DNA from: Roseomonas sp.
GTDB lineage: Bacteria; Pseudomonadota; Alphaproteobacteria; Acetobacterales; Acetobacteraceae
Reading direction: 5' to 3'
NCBI GenBank assembly: GCA_020250005.1
Contig: JADCES010000033.1
Location: 1 to 55,683 of the forward strand
DNA length: 55,683 nucleotides
Below, piece after piece: positions 17,314 to 26,102 of this stretch (position 1 is its first letter; each line of letters opens with the position of its first letter). The position numbers and the translations under genes were made by a program. Below the pieces are notes generated by a model. It had not been told where the DNA came from and did no database searches. It worked only from the letters and a program-made list of their open reading frames with translations.

Positions 17314-18291
17314 ATGATCCAACGTCGTACCCTTCTTGCCTCGCCATTGGCGCTTGGCCTGGCAAGCCCTGCAATTGCGCAAGCCCCCTGGCCCAATCGG
17401 CCGATGCGGGTGATTGTCGGCTTCCCGCCCGGCGGTTCGCTCGACGTATTGTCACGGCTGATGGCCGAGGAACTCAGCCGCCGCACCGGTCAGCCGGTGG
17501 TGGTGGAAAACCGCGCCGGCGCGGCCGGCAATATCGGCGCCGATGCGGTAGCCAAGGCGGCGCCGGATGGCACAACTATCGGGACGGTCGGGTTCACCGT
17601 TCCGCTGACCGCGCCGGTTCTGTTCAACCGACTGCCCTTTGATGCGGAAAAGGACTTCGCCTGGGTTTCCGAGGTTTGGGAGCTTCCCAATGTCGCCGTG
17701 GTGCCGGCAGCGCATGTGCCGGCGCGCAACATCGCCGAATTCGTTGCCTGGGCGCGCCAGCAGCCGCGCGGGATCAGCTATGGCTCGCCCGGGGTTGGCA
17801 CATCGCCGCATCTTTCCGCGGCGCTGTTCCTGCATCGCCTGGGTATCGCCGGGGAACATGTGCCCTTCCGCGGCGCGGCGCAGACCATCCCGGCGATTCT
17901 CTCCGGCGATGTTCATTTCGCCATAGATAACCTCGCGAGCTATGTCCCTGTGATCCAGGAAGGGCGGATGCGTGCGCTGGGCGTAACCTCGGCTGAACGC
18001 TGGCCGACCATGCCCGATGTGCCGACACTTCAGGAAGCCGCCGGCGCCGCGGGTTTTGCCGCCGTGTCCTGGACCATGTGGGCTTTCCCTGCCGGGACGC
18101 CGGAACGGATGGTCCGCCGCCTGGCTGAGGAGATCGCCGCCATCAACTCAACGCCCGCAATCGTCGAAAGGGCGCTGCTGATGGGCGGGCGGCTGCTGCA
18201 TGGCGGGCCAGAGGCAGCGCGGGCGCGCATTGAGCGTGAGCGTGGGCTTTGGGCTGATATGGTGCGGATCTCAGGCGCGCGGATGGAATAG
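17314..18291 (+). CDS. Bug family (TctC-type) periplasmic solute receptor 1
   Basis: A 325-residue extracytoplasmic receptor. Twin-arginine-like or Sec signal (RR at 4-5, cleavage near AIAQA, residues 19-23). Mature protein begins with the family hallmark PNRPMRVIVGFPPGGSLD and contains the central GxxG region ISYGSPGVGTSPHLS, where Bug proteins bind carboxylate ligands through water contacts. Ligands in the family include di- and tricarboxylates, nicotinate and amino acids; none can be assigned. A ribosome-binding site GGGAG lies 8 bases upstream. It is followed by a paralogue 114 bases later and probably arose by tandem duplication. Confidence 0.93.
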   Translation: MIQRRTLLASPLALGLASPAIAQAPWPNRPMRVIVGFPPGGSLDVLSRLMAEELSRRTGQPVVVENRAGAAGNIGADAVAKAAPDGTTIGTVGFTVPLTAPVLFNRLPFDAEKDFAWVSEVWELPNVAVVPAAHVPARNIAEFVAWARQQPRGISYGSPGVGTSPHLSAALFLHRLGIAGEHVPFRGAAQTIPAILSGDVHFAIDNLASYVPVIQEGRMRALGVTSAERWPTMPDVPTLQEAAGAAGFAAVSWTMWAFPAGTPERMVRRLAEEIAAINSTPAIVERALLMGGRLLHGGPEAARARIERERGLWADMVRISGARME

Positions 18292-18405
18292 CGCTGGGTG
18301 AAGCCTGATTGCGTGCCGCGGCGCCGCGCTTCCGCCATTGACTTGGCTGGCGCCGCGCCCACAAGCTGACACGAGAAAACAAAAACGAAGAGGAGTGCAA
18401 ACGCC

Positions 18406-19383
18406 ATGCTGGGTCGTCGCCCATTGATTGCAGCCGCCCTTGCCGCGCCAGCGCTGCCACTGCCTGCACTTGGCCAGGCGCCCTGGCCCAATCGGCCGGT
18501 GCGCGTGATTGTCGGCTTCCCGCCCGGCGGGTCGCTTGATGTGATGACGCGTCTGGCCTGCGAGGTTTTGTCGCGCCGCTTCGGGCAGAATTTCATTGTC
18601 GAGACGCGTTCCGGCGCTTCCGGCAATATCGGCACGGAAGCCATCGCGCGCGCGACACCGGATGGTTACACCATCGGTACGATCAGCATGCATAATATCG
18701 TGATCAACCCGATGCTGTTCAAAACCCTGCCCTATGATCCTGAGCGCGATTTCGCCTGGATCAGCGCCATGTGGGATTTGCCCAATGTGGTGGCGGTGCC
18801 GGCGCAGCATGTGCCGGCGCAAACGCTCCAGGAATTCATCGCCTGGGCCAAAACGCGGCGGGGTGGCATCAGCTACGGATCTTCGGGTGTGGGCACCACC
18901 ATTCATCTTTCCGGCGCGTATCTTCTGGGACGCGCGGGGATTGAGGCGACGCATGTGGCCTTCCGCGGCGCGGCGCAGACCATCCCGGCCATGCTTTCGG
19001 GTGATATCCAACTCGCCGTGGATAACCTCGCGAGCTATGTCGGCGTCATTCAGGAAGGGCGTATTCGCCCGCTTGCGGTGACCTTGCCTGAGCGCTGGCC
19101 TGCCATGCCCAATGTGCCCACCATGGCGGAAGCGGGGATGGATGATTTCAACGTCAGCCCGTGGCATATGTGGGGCGGCCCGCGCGCCATGCCGCGCGAG
19201 ATTGTGGACCGGATTTCGTCCGAAATCCGCGCTGCCTTTGCCGATCCGGAATTGCAGCAACGCGCCATTGGCATGGGCGCGCGGCTGACGGGTTCAACGC
19301 CGGAAGAACTGGCCGCGCGGTTGAAGCGCGAACAGCCGATTTGGGCCGAGATGGTGAGGATTTCTGGCGCGCAGCCGGAATAG
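18406..19383 (+). CDS. Bug family (TctC-type) periplasmic solute receptor 2
   Basis: A 325-residue paralogue of the preceding receptor, with the same length and nearly the same ends. The signal peptide is residues 1-24 (cleavage near ALGQA). The mature protein has APWPNRPVRVIVGFPPGGS. The stretch around 18957-19045 is close to identical in DNA to 17869-17959 (the FRGAAQTIPA and DNLASYV regions). Signal peptides and loops have diverged more than the ligand pocket, suggesting related but not identical ligands. No membrane TctA/TctB partner is encoded in this window. Confidence 0.93.
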   Translation: MLGRRPLIAAALAAPALPLPALGQAPWPNRPVRVIVGFPPGGSLDVMTRLACEVLSRRFGQNFIVETRSGASGNIGTEAIARATPDGYTIGTISMHNIVINPMLFKTLPYDPERDFAWISAMWDLPNVVAVPAQHVPAQTLQEFIAWAKTRRGGISYGSSGVGTTIHLSGAYLLGRAGIEATHVAFRGAAQTIPAMLSGDIQLAVDNLASYVGVIQEGRIRPLAVTLPERWPAMPNVPTMAEAGMDDFNVSPWHMWGGPRAMPREIVDRISSEIRAAFADPELQQRAIGMGARLTGSTPEELAARLKREQPIWAEMVRISGAQPE

Positions 19384-19410
19384 GGAAGGGGGTCTTTTCA
19401 GCCCAAAACG

Positions 19411-19435
19411 GCGTGACCCCAACCGCGGGTCACGC
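19411..19435 (-). terminator. Terminator for the argD-argF operon
   Basis: GCGTGACCC (19411-19419) and GGGTCACGC (19427-19435) form a perfect 9-bp stem with a 7-base loop between the convergent ends of Bug receptor 2 and argF. On the minus strand the stem is followed by CGTTTT, giving a modest T-run, so it best serves argF. Confidence 0.6.
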
Positions 19436-19443
19436 GTGCAACG

Positions 19444-20394
19444 TCACGCCAGCCCCAAGGCCCAAAGCAGCACGCCCTTTTGCGCATGCAGGCGGTTCTC
19501 CGCCTCATCAAACACCACGCTTTGCGGTCCATCCATCACCTCATCGGTGATCTCCTCACCGCGATGCGCGGGCAGGCAATGCATGACAATCGCATCCGGC
19601 GCGGCATGCTTCAGCAAAGACGTGTTCAATTGATAAGGCGCCAAAAGATTATGCCGGCTTTCGGCGCGCCCATCACGCTCATCGGACATGGAAACCCAGG
19701 TATCGGTCACCACGCACCGCGCATCGCGCACGGCGGCGATGGGGTCATGGGTCAGCTCCACCTTGGCGCCTTGCGCGCGCGCCCAGGCAATCAACTCAGC
19801 CGGCGGCGCCAGTTCCGGGGGTGTCGCCAGCCGCAGCGTAAAGCCAAAGCGCGCCGCTGCCTGGATGAAGGATTGCGCAACGTTGTTGCCATCACCTGTC
19901 CAGGCCACCACCTGCCCGGCGATTGGGCCGCGATGTTCCTCAAAGGTCATGACATCGGCCATCAATTGGCAGGGATGCGATACATCGGTCAGGCCATTGA
20001 TCACCGGCACTGTCGCATGTTCCGCCAATTCACGGATCTTCTGCACATTATCGGTGCGCAGCATGATGGCATCCACATAGCGCGACAGCACCTTCGCGGT
20101 ATCGGCAGGTGTCTCACCTCGGCCAAGCTGCATATCCTTGGATGACAGCACAATCACCTCACCGCCCAATTGGCGGATACCCACTTCGAAGGAAACGCGT
20201 GTGCGGGTGGAGGGTTTTTCGAAAATCAGGGCAATGGATTTGCCAGCCAGCGGCTTGCCCGCAAGCTCACCGCGCTTGGCACGCCCGGCCACATCCAGCA
20301 TCCGGCGCAGCACCGCCGGTTCAAGATCCATCAATTCCAAAAAGTGGCGGGGCGGCGCATCGCCGCCCCTCACTGATTTCAACATGGCACTCAT
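19444..20394 (-). CDS. argF: Ornithine carbamoyltransferase
   Basis: ArgF joins carbamoyl phosphate and ornithine to give citrulline in arginine synthesis (cytosol). The 316-residue protein is typical in length and has all expected motifs: the carbamoyl-phosphate loop STRTR at residues 62-66, HPCQ in the middle, and the ornithine-binding [10 protein letters not shown] near the C-terminus. Its ATG (20392-20394) lies inside the argD stop (ATGA), so the two are translationally coupled, an arrangement common in alphaproteobacteria. Confidence 0.97.
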   Translation of the reverse strand: MSAMLKSVRGGDAPPRHFLELMDLEPAVLRRMLDVAGRAKRGELAGKPLAGKSIALIFEKPSTRTRVSFEVGIRQLGGEVIVLSSKDMQLGRGETPADTAKVLSRYVDAIMLRTDNVQKIRELAEHATVPVINGLTDVSHPCQLMADVMTFEEHRGPIAGQVVAWTGDGNNVAQSFIQAAARFGFTLRLATPPELAPPAELIAWARAQGAKVELTHDPIAAVRDARCVVTDTWVSMSDERDGRAESRHNLLAPYQLNTSLLKHAAPDAIVMHCLPAHRGEEITDEVMDGPQSVVFDEAENRLHAQKGVLLWALGLA

Positions 20395-21593
20395 TGCGCC
20401 GCGGCTTGGGTACCGGCGGGCGTCAGGCGCTGGCAGGCGCGATCCAGCAGCGCCACCGCCTCATCCGCATCCGCTTCCGTGATGATCAAGGGCGGTGCCA
20501 AGCGCAGCACATTCATGCCCGCGGCGACCGTCAGCAGCCCCTCGGCCACGGCGGCATTCTGCATTTCGCCGTTATTCACCTCGGGTCGCAGCTTCAGGCC
20601 CAGCAGCAGGCCAGCGCCGCGCACATCCTCAATCACTGTCGGGTGCTTGGCGGCAAGGGCCAGCAGGGCGCGCCACAAATGCCGCGCCACCTGATCCACA
20701 CGCTCCAGGAAGCCGGGGGCAGAGACGACATCCATCACCGCATTGCCGGCGGCGCAAGCAAGCGGCCCGCCGCCATAAGTCGAGCCATGCGTGCCGGGCT
20801 TGAGATGCTTCGCCACATGTTCCTTGGCGAAAATACCACCCAGCGGGAAGCCGCCACCAATACCCTTGGCGGAGGACATCACATCAGGCTCGATCCCGGC
20901 CCATTGATGGGCCCACATCTTGCCGGAACGGCCCATGCCGGTCTGCACTTCGTCCAGCGCCAGCAGCAGCCCGTATTCATCGCACATGGCGCGCAATTCG
21001 CGCAGGAAACGCAGCGGCGCGGGGCGCACGCCGCCTTCGCCCTGCACGGGTTCAATCAGCACGCCGGCTGTATTCGGGCCAATCGCATCACGTACCGCAT
21101 TCATATTGTCGAAGGGCACATGATCAAAGCCTTCAACCGGCGGGCCGAAGCCGGCCAGGTATTTCTCATTCCCCGTGGCGGCCAGCGCGGCCATGGTGCG
21201 GCCATGGAAGGCGCCATCAAAGCAGATCAGCCGGTAGCGTTCCGGATGGCCGTTTTCCGCATGGTATTTGCGGACAGCCTTGATCATGCCTTCATTGGCT
21301 TCCGCACCGGAATTGCAGAAAAACACACTATCGGCGAAGGAATTTTCCACATGCCGCCGCGCCAGCGTTTCCGCCTGCGGAATGCGATACAGGTTGGAGG
21401 CATGAATGATCTTGCCCGCCTGTTCCGCAATCACCCGCGTCAGGTGCTGATGGCCATGACCGAGCGAGGAAGTCGCGATGCCCGCGCCGAAATCCAGGAA
21501 ACGTCGGCCATCTTCCGTCCAAAGTCGCGCGCCTTCGCCCCGCTCAAAGGCAAGGTCGGCACGGTTATAGGTCGGCATCAGGGCGGGAATCAC
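20391..21593 (-). CDS. argD: Acetylornithine/succinyldiaminopimelate aminotransferase
   Basis: A class III PLP-dependent transaminase, about 400 residues, that makes N-acetylornithine (arginine) and may also serve lysine synthesis. PLP elements are visible: [11 protein letters not shown] (phosphate cup), the DEVQTGMGR strand with its Asp, and [13 protein letters not shown] with the Schiff-base lysine. The family normally begins close to [10 protein letters not shown]. The GTG at 21593 starts exactly there with GGAG upstream and is chosen over an ATG at 21647 and an internal ATG at 21578. It is followed by argF in the same operon. Confidence 0.95.
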   Translation of the reverse strand: MIPALMPTYNRADLAFERGEGARLWTEDGRRFLDFGAGIATSSLGHGHQHLTRVIAEQAGKIIHASNLYRIPQAETLARRHVENSFADSVFFCNSGAEANEGMIKAVRKYHAENGHPERYRLICFDGAFHGRTMAALAATGNEKYLAGFGPPVEGFDHVPFDNMNAVRDAIGPNTAGVLIEPVQGEGGVRPAPLRFLRELRAMCDEYGLLLALDEVQTGMGRSGKMWAHQWAGIEPDVMSSAKGIGGGFPLGGIFAKEHVAKHLKPGTHGSTYGGGPLACAAGNAVMDVVSAPGFLERVDQVARHLWRALLALAAKHPTVIEDVRGAGLLLGLKLRPEVNNGEMQNAAVAEGLLTVAAGMNVLRLAPPLIITEADADEAVALLDRACQRLTPAGTQAAAQ

Positions 21594-21675
21594 GTTTCCA
21601 GTCTCCAGCGCAACCGGCCCGGGCGCAGGCGACCATCGCCCCACCAAGGACCGGAAAGGCGAATCTTGCCGGAAA

Positions 21676-21701
21676 AGCGCGCGAGATGAAAGAGGCGCGC
21701 T
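21676..21701 (-). terminator. Terminator after the ABC-2 transporter operon
   Basis: AGCGCGC (21676-21682) pairs with GCGCGCT (21695-21701). On the minus strand the stem follows the stop of the permease gene (21705) within a few bases and is followed by TTTT, the layout of a rho-independent terminator. It insulates this operon from argD. Confidence 0.6.
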
Positions 21702-21704
21702 GAT

Positions 21705-22505
21705 CTATTCGCCGATATTCATCAAGGCGCCCCGCACACGCGCGGCCTGGAATTGCGCCATGAAAAGCCAGGCGGCGAGGCCAAGCCAGATCAGATCAAG
21801 CCCAAAGGCATAGGCCAGATGATCCCAGGCAAAGCGCCCTTCCAGCAGTGCGGCGCGCATGCCTTCAAACACATGCGTCGCCGGAATGGCGAGAGAGATC
21901 GGCTGCAACCAGCCTGGCAGCACCGAAACCGGGTAGAAAACCGCCGAAAACGGCGCCAGGCCGAATAGCACGCCCCAGGCCAAAGCTTCCGCCCCCGCGC
22001 CATGGCGAAGGATCAGCGCCGTCACCCCCAGCGCCACGGCCCAACCCATGGCCATGAGTGCGGCGAAGTAAAGCACGAGGCCCGGCCCAAGCGTCCAAAT
22101 GCCAAACCCGTACAACAAAAAGGCGAGCAGAATGGCCGGCCCCACGCCAATCGCCGTGCGCAGGATGCTCATGGCGACCAGGCCCGCCACCAATTCCTGC
22201 GGGCGGAGCGGCGCCACGAAGATATGGCCCAGATTGCGCGACCAGATTTCCTCCAGGAAGGAAATGGCAAAGCCCATTTGGCTGCGCAGCGTCACCTCCC
22301 ACAAGAGCACGCCGCCCAGCAGCACGCCGGCGGTGACACTGGCGGTATTGTTCTGCACGCCGGCAAGCCAGGCAGTGACAAAACCCCAGACCAGCATTTG
22401 CAGCACAGGCCAATACATCAGTTCCAAAACACGCGGCCAGGAACGCCGATAGAGCGCCAAATGCCGATACATCAGCCCCCAGACGCGCCGCGCCGCGCCG
22501 CTCAT
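21705..22505 (-). CDS. ABC-2 type transporter permease
   Basis: A 266-residue inner-membrane protein of the ABC-2 (NodJ/DrrB-like) export permease family. Six hydrophobic helices can be read from about residue 30 on, with the amphipathic N-terminus YRRSWPRVLELMYWPVLQMLVWGF typical of the family and the ABC-2 region AIPATHVFEGMRAALLEG near residue 210. It is coupled to the ATPase gene upstream (ATGA, 22502-22505). The pair probably exports a lipid- or saccharide-type compound or a drug; the substrate is unknown. Confidence 0.88.
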   Translation of the reverse strand: MSGAARRVWGLMYRHLALYRRSWPRVLELMYWPVLQMLVWGFVTAWLAGVQNNTASVTAGVLLGGVLLWEVTLRSQMGFAISFLEEIWSRNLGHIFVAPLRPQELVAGLVAMSILRTAIGVGPAILLAFLLYGFGIWTLGPGLVLYFAALMAMGWAVALGVTALILRHGAGAEALAWGVLFGLAPFSAVFYPVSVLPGWLQPISLAIPATHVFEGMRAALLEGRFAWDHLAYAFGLDLIWLGLAAWLFMAQFQAARVRGALMNIGE

Positions 22506-23248
22506 GCCGCGCGCCCCTGGCCGCGGGCGATATCCAGAAACACCTGTTCCAGATCATCGCGGCCATAGCGGGAGATCAAGTCATTGGGGCTGCCTTGATC
22601 CACAATCCGCCCGCCCTTCAGCATCAGCACGTGATCCGCAAGGCGTTCAACCTCAGCCATATTATGGCTGGCCAGCAGAATGGCCGCGCCGGCTTCCGCG
22701 CGATAGGCTTCCAACAGGCTGCGGACCCAATCGCCCGTATCGGGGTCAAGGCTTGCGGTGGGTTCATCAAGCAGCAGCAATTCCGGCCGATTGATCAGGG
22801 ATTTCGCCAGTGCCACGCGGGTTTTTTGCCCGGCCGAAAGCTGCCCCGCGGGCCGGTCCAGAAAGCCGGTCAATTGCAGGCGCTCCGCCAATTCCTCAAT
22901 GCGATCCTGCGCATGCGGTACGTTATAAAGATGCGCATAAACGCCAAGGTTTTCGGCAACCGTCAGCCGATGCGGCAGCGCGACATAGGGCGAGGAAAAA
23001 TTCATGCGCGCAAGTGCGGCGAAACGGTCCCGCGCCATGTCATGGCCCAGCACCACAACCCGCCCCGCACTTGGCACCAAAAGGCCGAGCAGCATGGCAA
23101 TGGTGGTGGATTTGCCGGCACCATTGCCGCCCAGAAGCGCCCAGGTGCTACCTGCGGGTTGGACGAAATCGAGGCCTGCCACGGCGGGCGGGTCGCTGTC
23201 CTTGTAGGTTTTCGACAGACCCTCGGCCTGGATCGCGGGAATCAACAT
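22502..23248 (-). CDS. ABC-2 type transporter ATP-binding protein
   Basis: A 248-residue ATPase paired with the downstream permease. Walker A is GGNGAGKST, the signature LSAGQKTRVALAKSL (Ala in place of the second Gly, common in ABC-2 exporters), Walker B LLLLDEPTASLD and switch His in ASHNM. The upstream in-frame extension is discarded because MLIPAIQAEGLSKTY starts at the normal position. The gene ends in an ATGA overlap with the permease. It lies in a minus-strand run after the EAL-like pair. Confidence 0.9.
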   Translation of the reverse strand: MLIPAIQAEGLSKTYKDSDPPAVAGLDFVQPAGSTWALLGGNGAGKSTTIAMLLGLLVPSAGRVVVLGHDMARDRFAALARMNFSSPYVALPHRLTVAENLGVYAHLYNVPHAQDRIEELAERLQLTGFLDRPAGQLSAGQKTRVALAKSLINRPELLLLDEPTASLDPDTGDWVRSLLEAYRAEAGAAILLASHNMAEVERLADHVLMLKGGRIVDQGSPNDLISRYGRDDLEQVFLDIARGQGRAA

Positions 23249-23293
23249 GGGGGGGCATATCGGCCCAAAGCGGCGTTTCGCCAAGCCATGGCT

Positions 23294-24472
23294 TCAGCTT
23301 GCGGGGCGCTGGCTTTCGATCAGGCGGCCCTGAAACAGGCGAATGCCCGCTTCCCAGCCCCAGGCAATAGCAGCGGGACGATCCGCGCCGGCCAGCACAA
23401 CCTGTTCAGCATTCAGCGAGAGTTTCTTGCGGAGTTCCGCCGTCGCCACACCTTCGGCGGCCGGGAAATCCTCAGACCATTTCAGGCGCAAAAAATTGAA
23501 CCCGGCGCGCTGGCCCGAGACCACCGTGGCCGCGAAGGGGGAGGCCGCTTCCAGCATCAGCCGATAGCCGCGCGCCTGCACAAAATTGCGCGCGAGCAGG
23601 AACAACTCGGGATCAGCGAGCACATCCTCCGCATCAAGCCCGATGATCAGCTTGTGCCGTTGGCTTTGCGGCATGATCGCATCAAGGCGCAGGAATTCGG
23701 TTGAGAAAAGGCTTTCCACACGAAGCGGCAGTGCGAGCTCTCGCATATCGCGCAATTCCTCAGGCCGCGCGATGTCGCTCAATTGCCGACGGTCGATGGA
23801 TTTCAACAACCGATGCGCGAAGGCGGGGGTTAGAGAGATGTCGCTGCCTGGCAAGAGTCTTTCGCAAATCTCCGCCAGTTCGGTCCGGCGATCTTCCCAG
23901 AGCATTTTAGTATTTTGCCCACCCGGTTCCAGCCAGCAGACCTTTTTACGGCGAAAAAAGATACTGAGATCGGCCGTCATCAGGCCACGCTCTGCTGAAG
24001 CCAGCGCTGCCGTATCCACTGCGCGTTCTTCAGGTTCCTCAAGCGTCATTGCCTGCATGGCAGCCACCATGCCAAGGCTGTCCTCAACGGCCGCCATCAC
24101 CGCGGCCGCCTGTTGCGGCAGCCGAAGCATGTGGACTGCCTTTTCCGCTTCGTCAGGCTCCAGCATTGAAAACAGAATTTTTTTCTGGTGTTCCAGCGCG
24201 TCGCTTGCATTGGGCAGCCCAATCGCCACCAAATCGCCCCCCGGCAATTTGAAGCCCCTGATCCGGGCCGTGCTGTTCAAGGGTTCCCAGGCTTCGCGCA
24301 GCAATTCTGCCCTTGTGCCGAAGCGTCGGGCGCGCGGCAGGGCCGAAAATCGCAGCATGAGCACCAGGCGCTCCTCACCCAGGGCGACCGCGTCGCGAAT
24401 GGCATTGGAAAGGGCGACAGCCCCAAGCGCTTCAACTGGCAAGGCCGCAGCTGTGGGGGCGACAGAACTCAT
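23294..24472 (-). CDS. Degenerate EAL-like protein, second of a tandem pair
   Basis: A 392-residue protein with no confident family name. Its C-terminal half (about residues 160-385) resembles a catalytically dead EAL domain: LIIGLDAEDVLADPELFLLA, then ARGYRLMLEA, FLRLKW, and a closing GIRLFQGRLI, which parallels the terminal QGY-type segment of EAL phosphodiesterases. The EAL, DDFG and other metal-binding motifs are missing, so no cyclic-di-GMP hydrolysis is expected. The N-terminal third is helical and unassigned. The ATG at 24472 overlaps the stop of the upstream paralogue (ATGA). No signal peptide or transmembrane helix is seen; probably cytosolic. Confidence 0.5.
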   Translation of the reverse strand: MSSVAPTAAALPVEALGAVALSNAIRDAVALGEERLVLMLRFSALPRARRFGTRAELLREAWEPLNSTARIRGFKLPGGDLVAIGLPNASDALEHQKKILFSMLEPDEAEKAVHMLRLPQQAAAVMAAVEDSLGMVAAMQAMTLEEPEERAVDTAALASAERGLMTADLSIFFRRKKVCWLEPGGQNTKMLWEDRRTELAEICERLLPGSDISLTPAFAHRLLKSIDRRQLSDIARPEELRDMRELALPLRVESLFSTEFLRLDAIMPQSQRHKLIIGLDAEDVLADPELFLLARNFVQARGYRLMLEAASPFAATVVSGQRAGFNFLRLKWSEDFPAAEGVATAELRKKLSLNAEQVVLAGADRPAAIAWGWEAGIRLFQGRLIESQRPAS

Positions 24473-25698
24473 GAACGACCCTCGGGCAATACGGCTTCCA
24501 GCAAAAGAGGCTTGTGGCAGCCGAGCCGATCGAAGGGGGAGGTCGCAAGCCCGCGGGCGCGACATTCTGAACGCAGGCAGCGCGCGGCTTCACTGCAACG
24601 TTCCATGCGGCTTGCGGTGATCAGCTCTTCAATCCAGGGACCAGCGTAAAGATGAATATCCTGGCTCAGTCCCCATGAAAGCGCCGCCACAGCATCGCAT
24701 GCACTGAGAATAAGACGCGCCGGGTCAAGGCGGCGCAAGGCCTTCAGCACTTGCGTATCATCCAGGGCCGGCGACCAATCCAGAATTAGCCAATCCGCCG
24801 GCAGGGCATCCGCTTCAACCAGGGAAAGTGCTGATGCCGAAAGCCCTGAAATGGCAATGCCCCAGGCCTGTTGCTGCAGCGCCTGCCGCCTGGTGGCAAG
24901 GTTGCTGATGGAAATGGCCTCATGCAGGGCAAGTGTCGCGTAAAGGGCGGGGGCGGCGGCGGGCAGCTGGTCCTCTTCTGTCTCCTCCGGCATGGGGGGC
25001 AGCAGATCGGGCGGCAAATCGAGCAATAGCGGGGCGATGGGCCCGCCGCCCATCAAGGATTTGCGCGTGCCCTCATCGCCAAGCGCTTCCAGGACGCGTT
25101 TTTGCAGCAAGGACTGCGCGTGGCGCAGCAGCGCCCGATCCTCGGCAATACTGCCAAGGTGCTGCCGCAGCGCTGTGTGGTCCAAGCCAAGACGTTGGAA
25201 CACCAATTTGGGCAGCCTTGTGTCGGTAATGCCAACAATGCTTTGCCGCCGATAGACTTGCGCGAGGTTGATCCGATCCAAGCGCGCATCGAGGTTGAGG
25301 GGTGAGATCGGCTCCGGCGGGGGCACTTCCAGGAATTGTGGCAGGCGGGCTGCATTCAGTAAGCTGATCAGCATGTGCTTGGATGCCGGCAGGGGCAATA
25401 AGTGCACCGCTGTCTTGCCCAAGATTTGCTCCAGCAGAAGCTGAAGCTTGCCCGCTTCGAAGCTGGGCAGTTCCGTCAGCAGCCAATCATGCGGGGCGAT
25501 TTCAACCAAAGAGCCGCCTTTGACATCAACCGCTTCCCGCATCAGGGCAAAAACCAAGCGCTGCGCTTCCAGCCGCGTGCCGGGAGAGACGCGCACAGCC
25601 GCGCGCCCGCCTTCATCGCGCAAGGCGCGCCTTAGCGCGTCCTGCAAGGACGTCTGGCTGAGCTGCAACTCAGGGGTGGCGGGGCGGATACTGGGCAT
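24469..25698 (-). CDS. Degenerate EAL-like protein, first of a tandem pair
   Basis: A 409-residue protein. The C-terminal part (about residues 130-380) has the same layout as the next gene's product: an opening LDARLDRINLAQVYRRQSI, later PLLLDLPPDL, LHEAISISNL, GIAISGLSASALSL, and LILDWSPAL, then a final LSQDIHLYAGP. These parallel EAL-domain strands, but every metal- and substrate-binding motif is replaced, and a short Glu/Pro-rich linker (PEETEEDQLP) splits the domain. It may bind a partner or nucleotide rather than hydrolyse it. The extra tail after residue 375 has several Cys. It is transcribed away from the double-hairpin repeat and is translationally coupled to its paralogue. Confidence 0.5.
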   Translation of the reverse strand: MPSIRPATPELQLSQTSLQDALRRALRDEGGRAAVRVSPGTRLEAQRLVFALMREAVDVKGGSLVEIAPHDWLLTELPSFEAGKLQLLLEQILGKTAVHLLPLPASKHMLISLLNAARLPQFLEVPPPEPISPLNLDARLDRINLAQVYRRQSIVGITDTRLPKLVFQRLGLDHTALRQHLGSIAEDRALLRHAQSLLQKRVLEALGDEGTRKSLMGGGPIAPLLLDLPPDLLPPMPEETEEDQLPAAAPALYATLALHEAISISNLATRRQALQQQAWGIAISGLSASALSLVEADALPADWLILDWSPALDDTQVLKALRRLDPARLILSACDAVAALSWGLSQDIHLYAGPWIEELITASRMERCSEAARCLRSECRARGLATSPFDRLGCHKPLLLEAVLPEGRS

Positions 25699-25763
25699 AT
25701 GTTTGTGATTTCTAACAGAAACCTACTAGCAAGGCGTATAAATTTGATCCACCTCGATCCTTA

Positions 25764-25864
25764 GAGCAGATCACGTTCAGATGGAATCATCTGAACGTGT
25801 GAAGATGCTCGAAAAACAACGGCTTAGAGCATGTTGCGTGAACCCACGTGAACGCAACATGCTC
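25764..25864 (+). repeat. 101-bp double-hairpin intergenic repeat, copy B
   Basis: This is the better preserved copy of the element at 5007-5107, same orientation and same length. Hairpin 1 spans 25764-25810: GTTCAGATG (25775-25783) pairs with CATCTGAAC (25788-25796), and GAGCA/TGCTC close the ends. Hairpin 2 spans 25827-25864 with a perfect 13-bp stem: GAGCATGTTGCGT (25827-25839) and ACGCAACATGCTC (25852-25864). It sits in the divergent region between the EAL-like pair and the Tim44-type gene. Confidence 0.87.
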
Positions 25865-26041
25865 GCGCGGTCCGGTCGCTGCTGTCGGTTGCCGGCAGCG
25901 GCGTGAATCGGCCTACCAAATATAGGGCAAGTGGTGCGCGGGGGCAGTTTTGGACTGGGAAAGGTTGGCATGAATCGCACCGCTAGCTTGTTTCGGCGTG
26001 GCTGGTTGCCTGCTCCGAGCCCTTCCCGTGCGTTTTACCCC

Positions 26042-26091
26042 TTCGCTTTCGTCAAAAAATGCCTATATTAAAAACTATTCATCTTGGGAGG
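26042..26091 (+). promoter_or_regulatory. Possible promoter and ribosome-binding site of the Tim44-domain gene
   Basis: An AT-rich patch stands out in GC-rich DNA, with TATATT (26064-26069) as a candidate -10 and a weak TTCGCT-like -35 about 16 bases upstream. GGGAGG (26086-26091) is the Shine-Dalgarno of the gene starting at 26103. The remaining sequence from 25699 to 26041, apart from the repeat, shows nothing recognisable. Confidence 0.35.
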
Positions 26092-26102
26092 TCCCGAATC
26101 CA

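Noticed and set aside
17314-19383. A complete tripartite tricarboxylate (TctCBA) transporter
   Set aside because: Only TctC-type receptors are present. No protein with the many helices of TctA or the four of TctB lies nearby; the only such membrane proteins belong to TRAP or ABC systems.
20109-21689. A 526-codon open frame on the plus strand opposite argF-argD
   Set aside because: It lies antisense to two well-conserved enzymes. In GC-rich DNA such frames are expected shadows, and the translation has the Arg/His/Gln-rich look of antisense sequence with no recognisable family.
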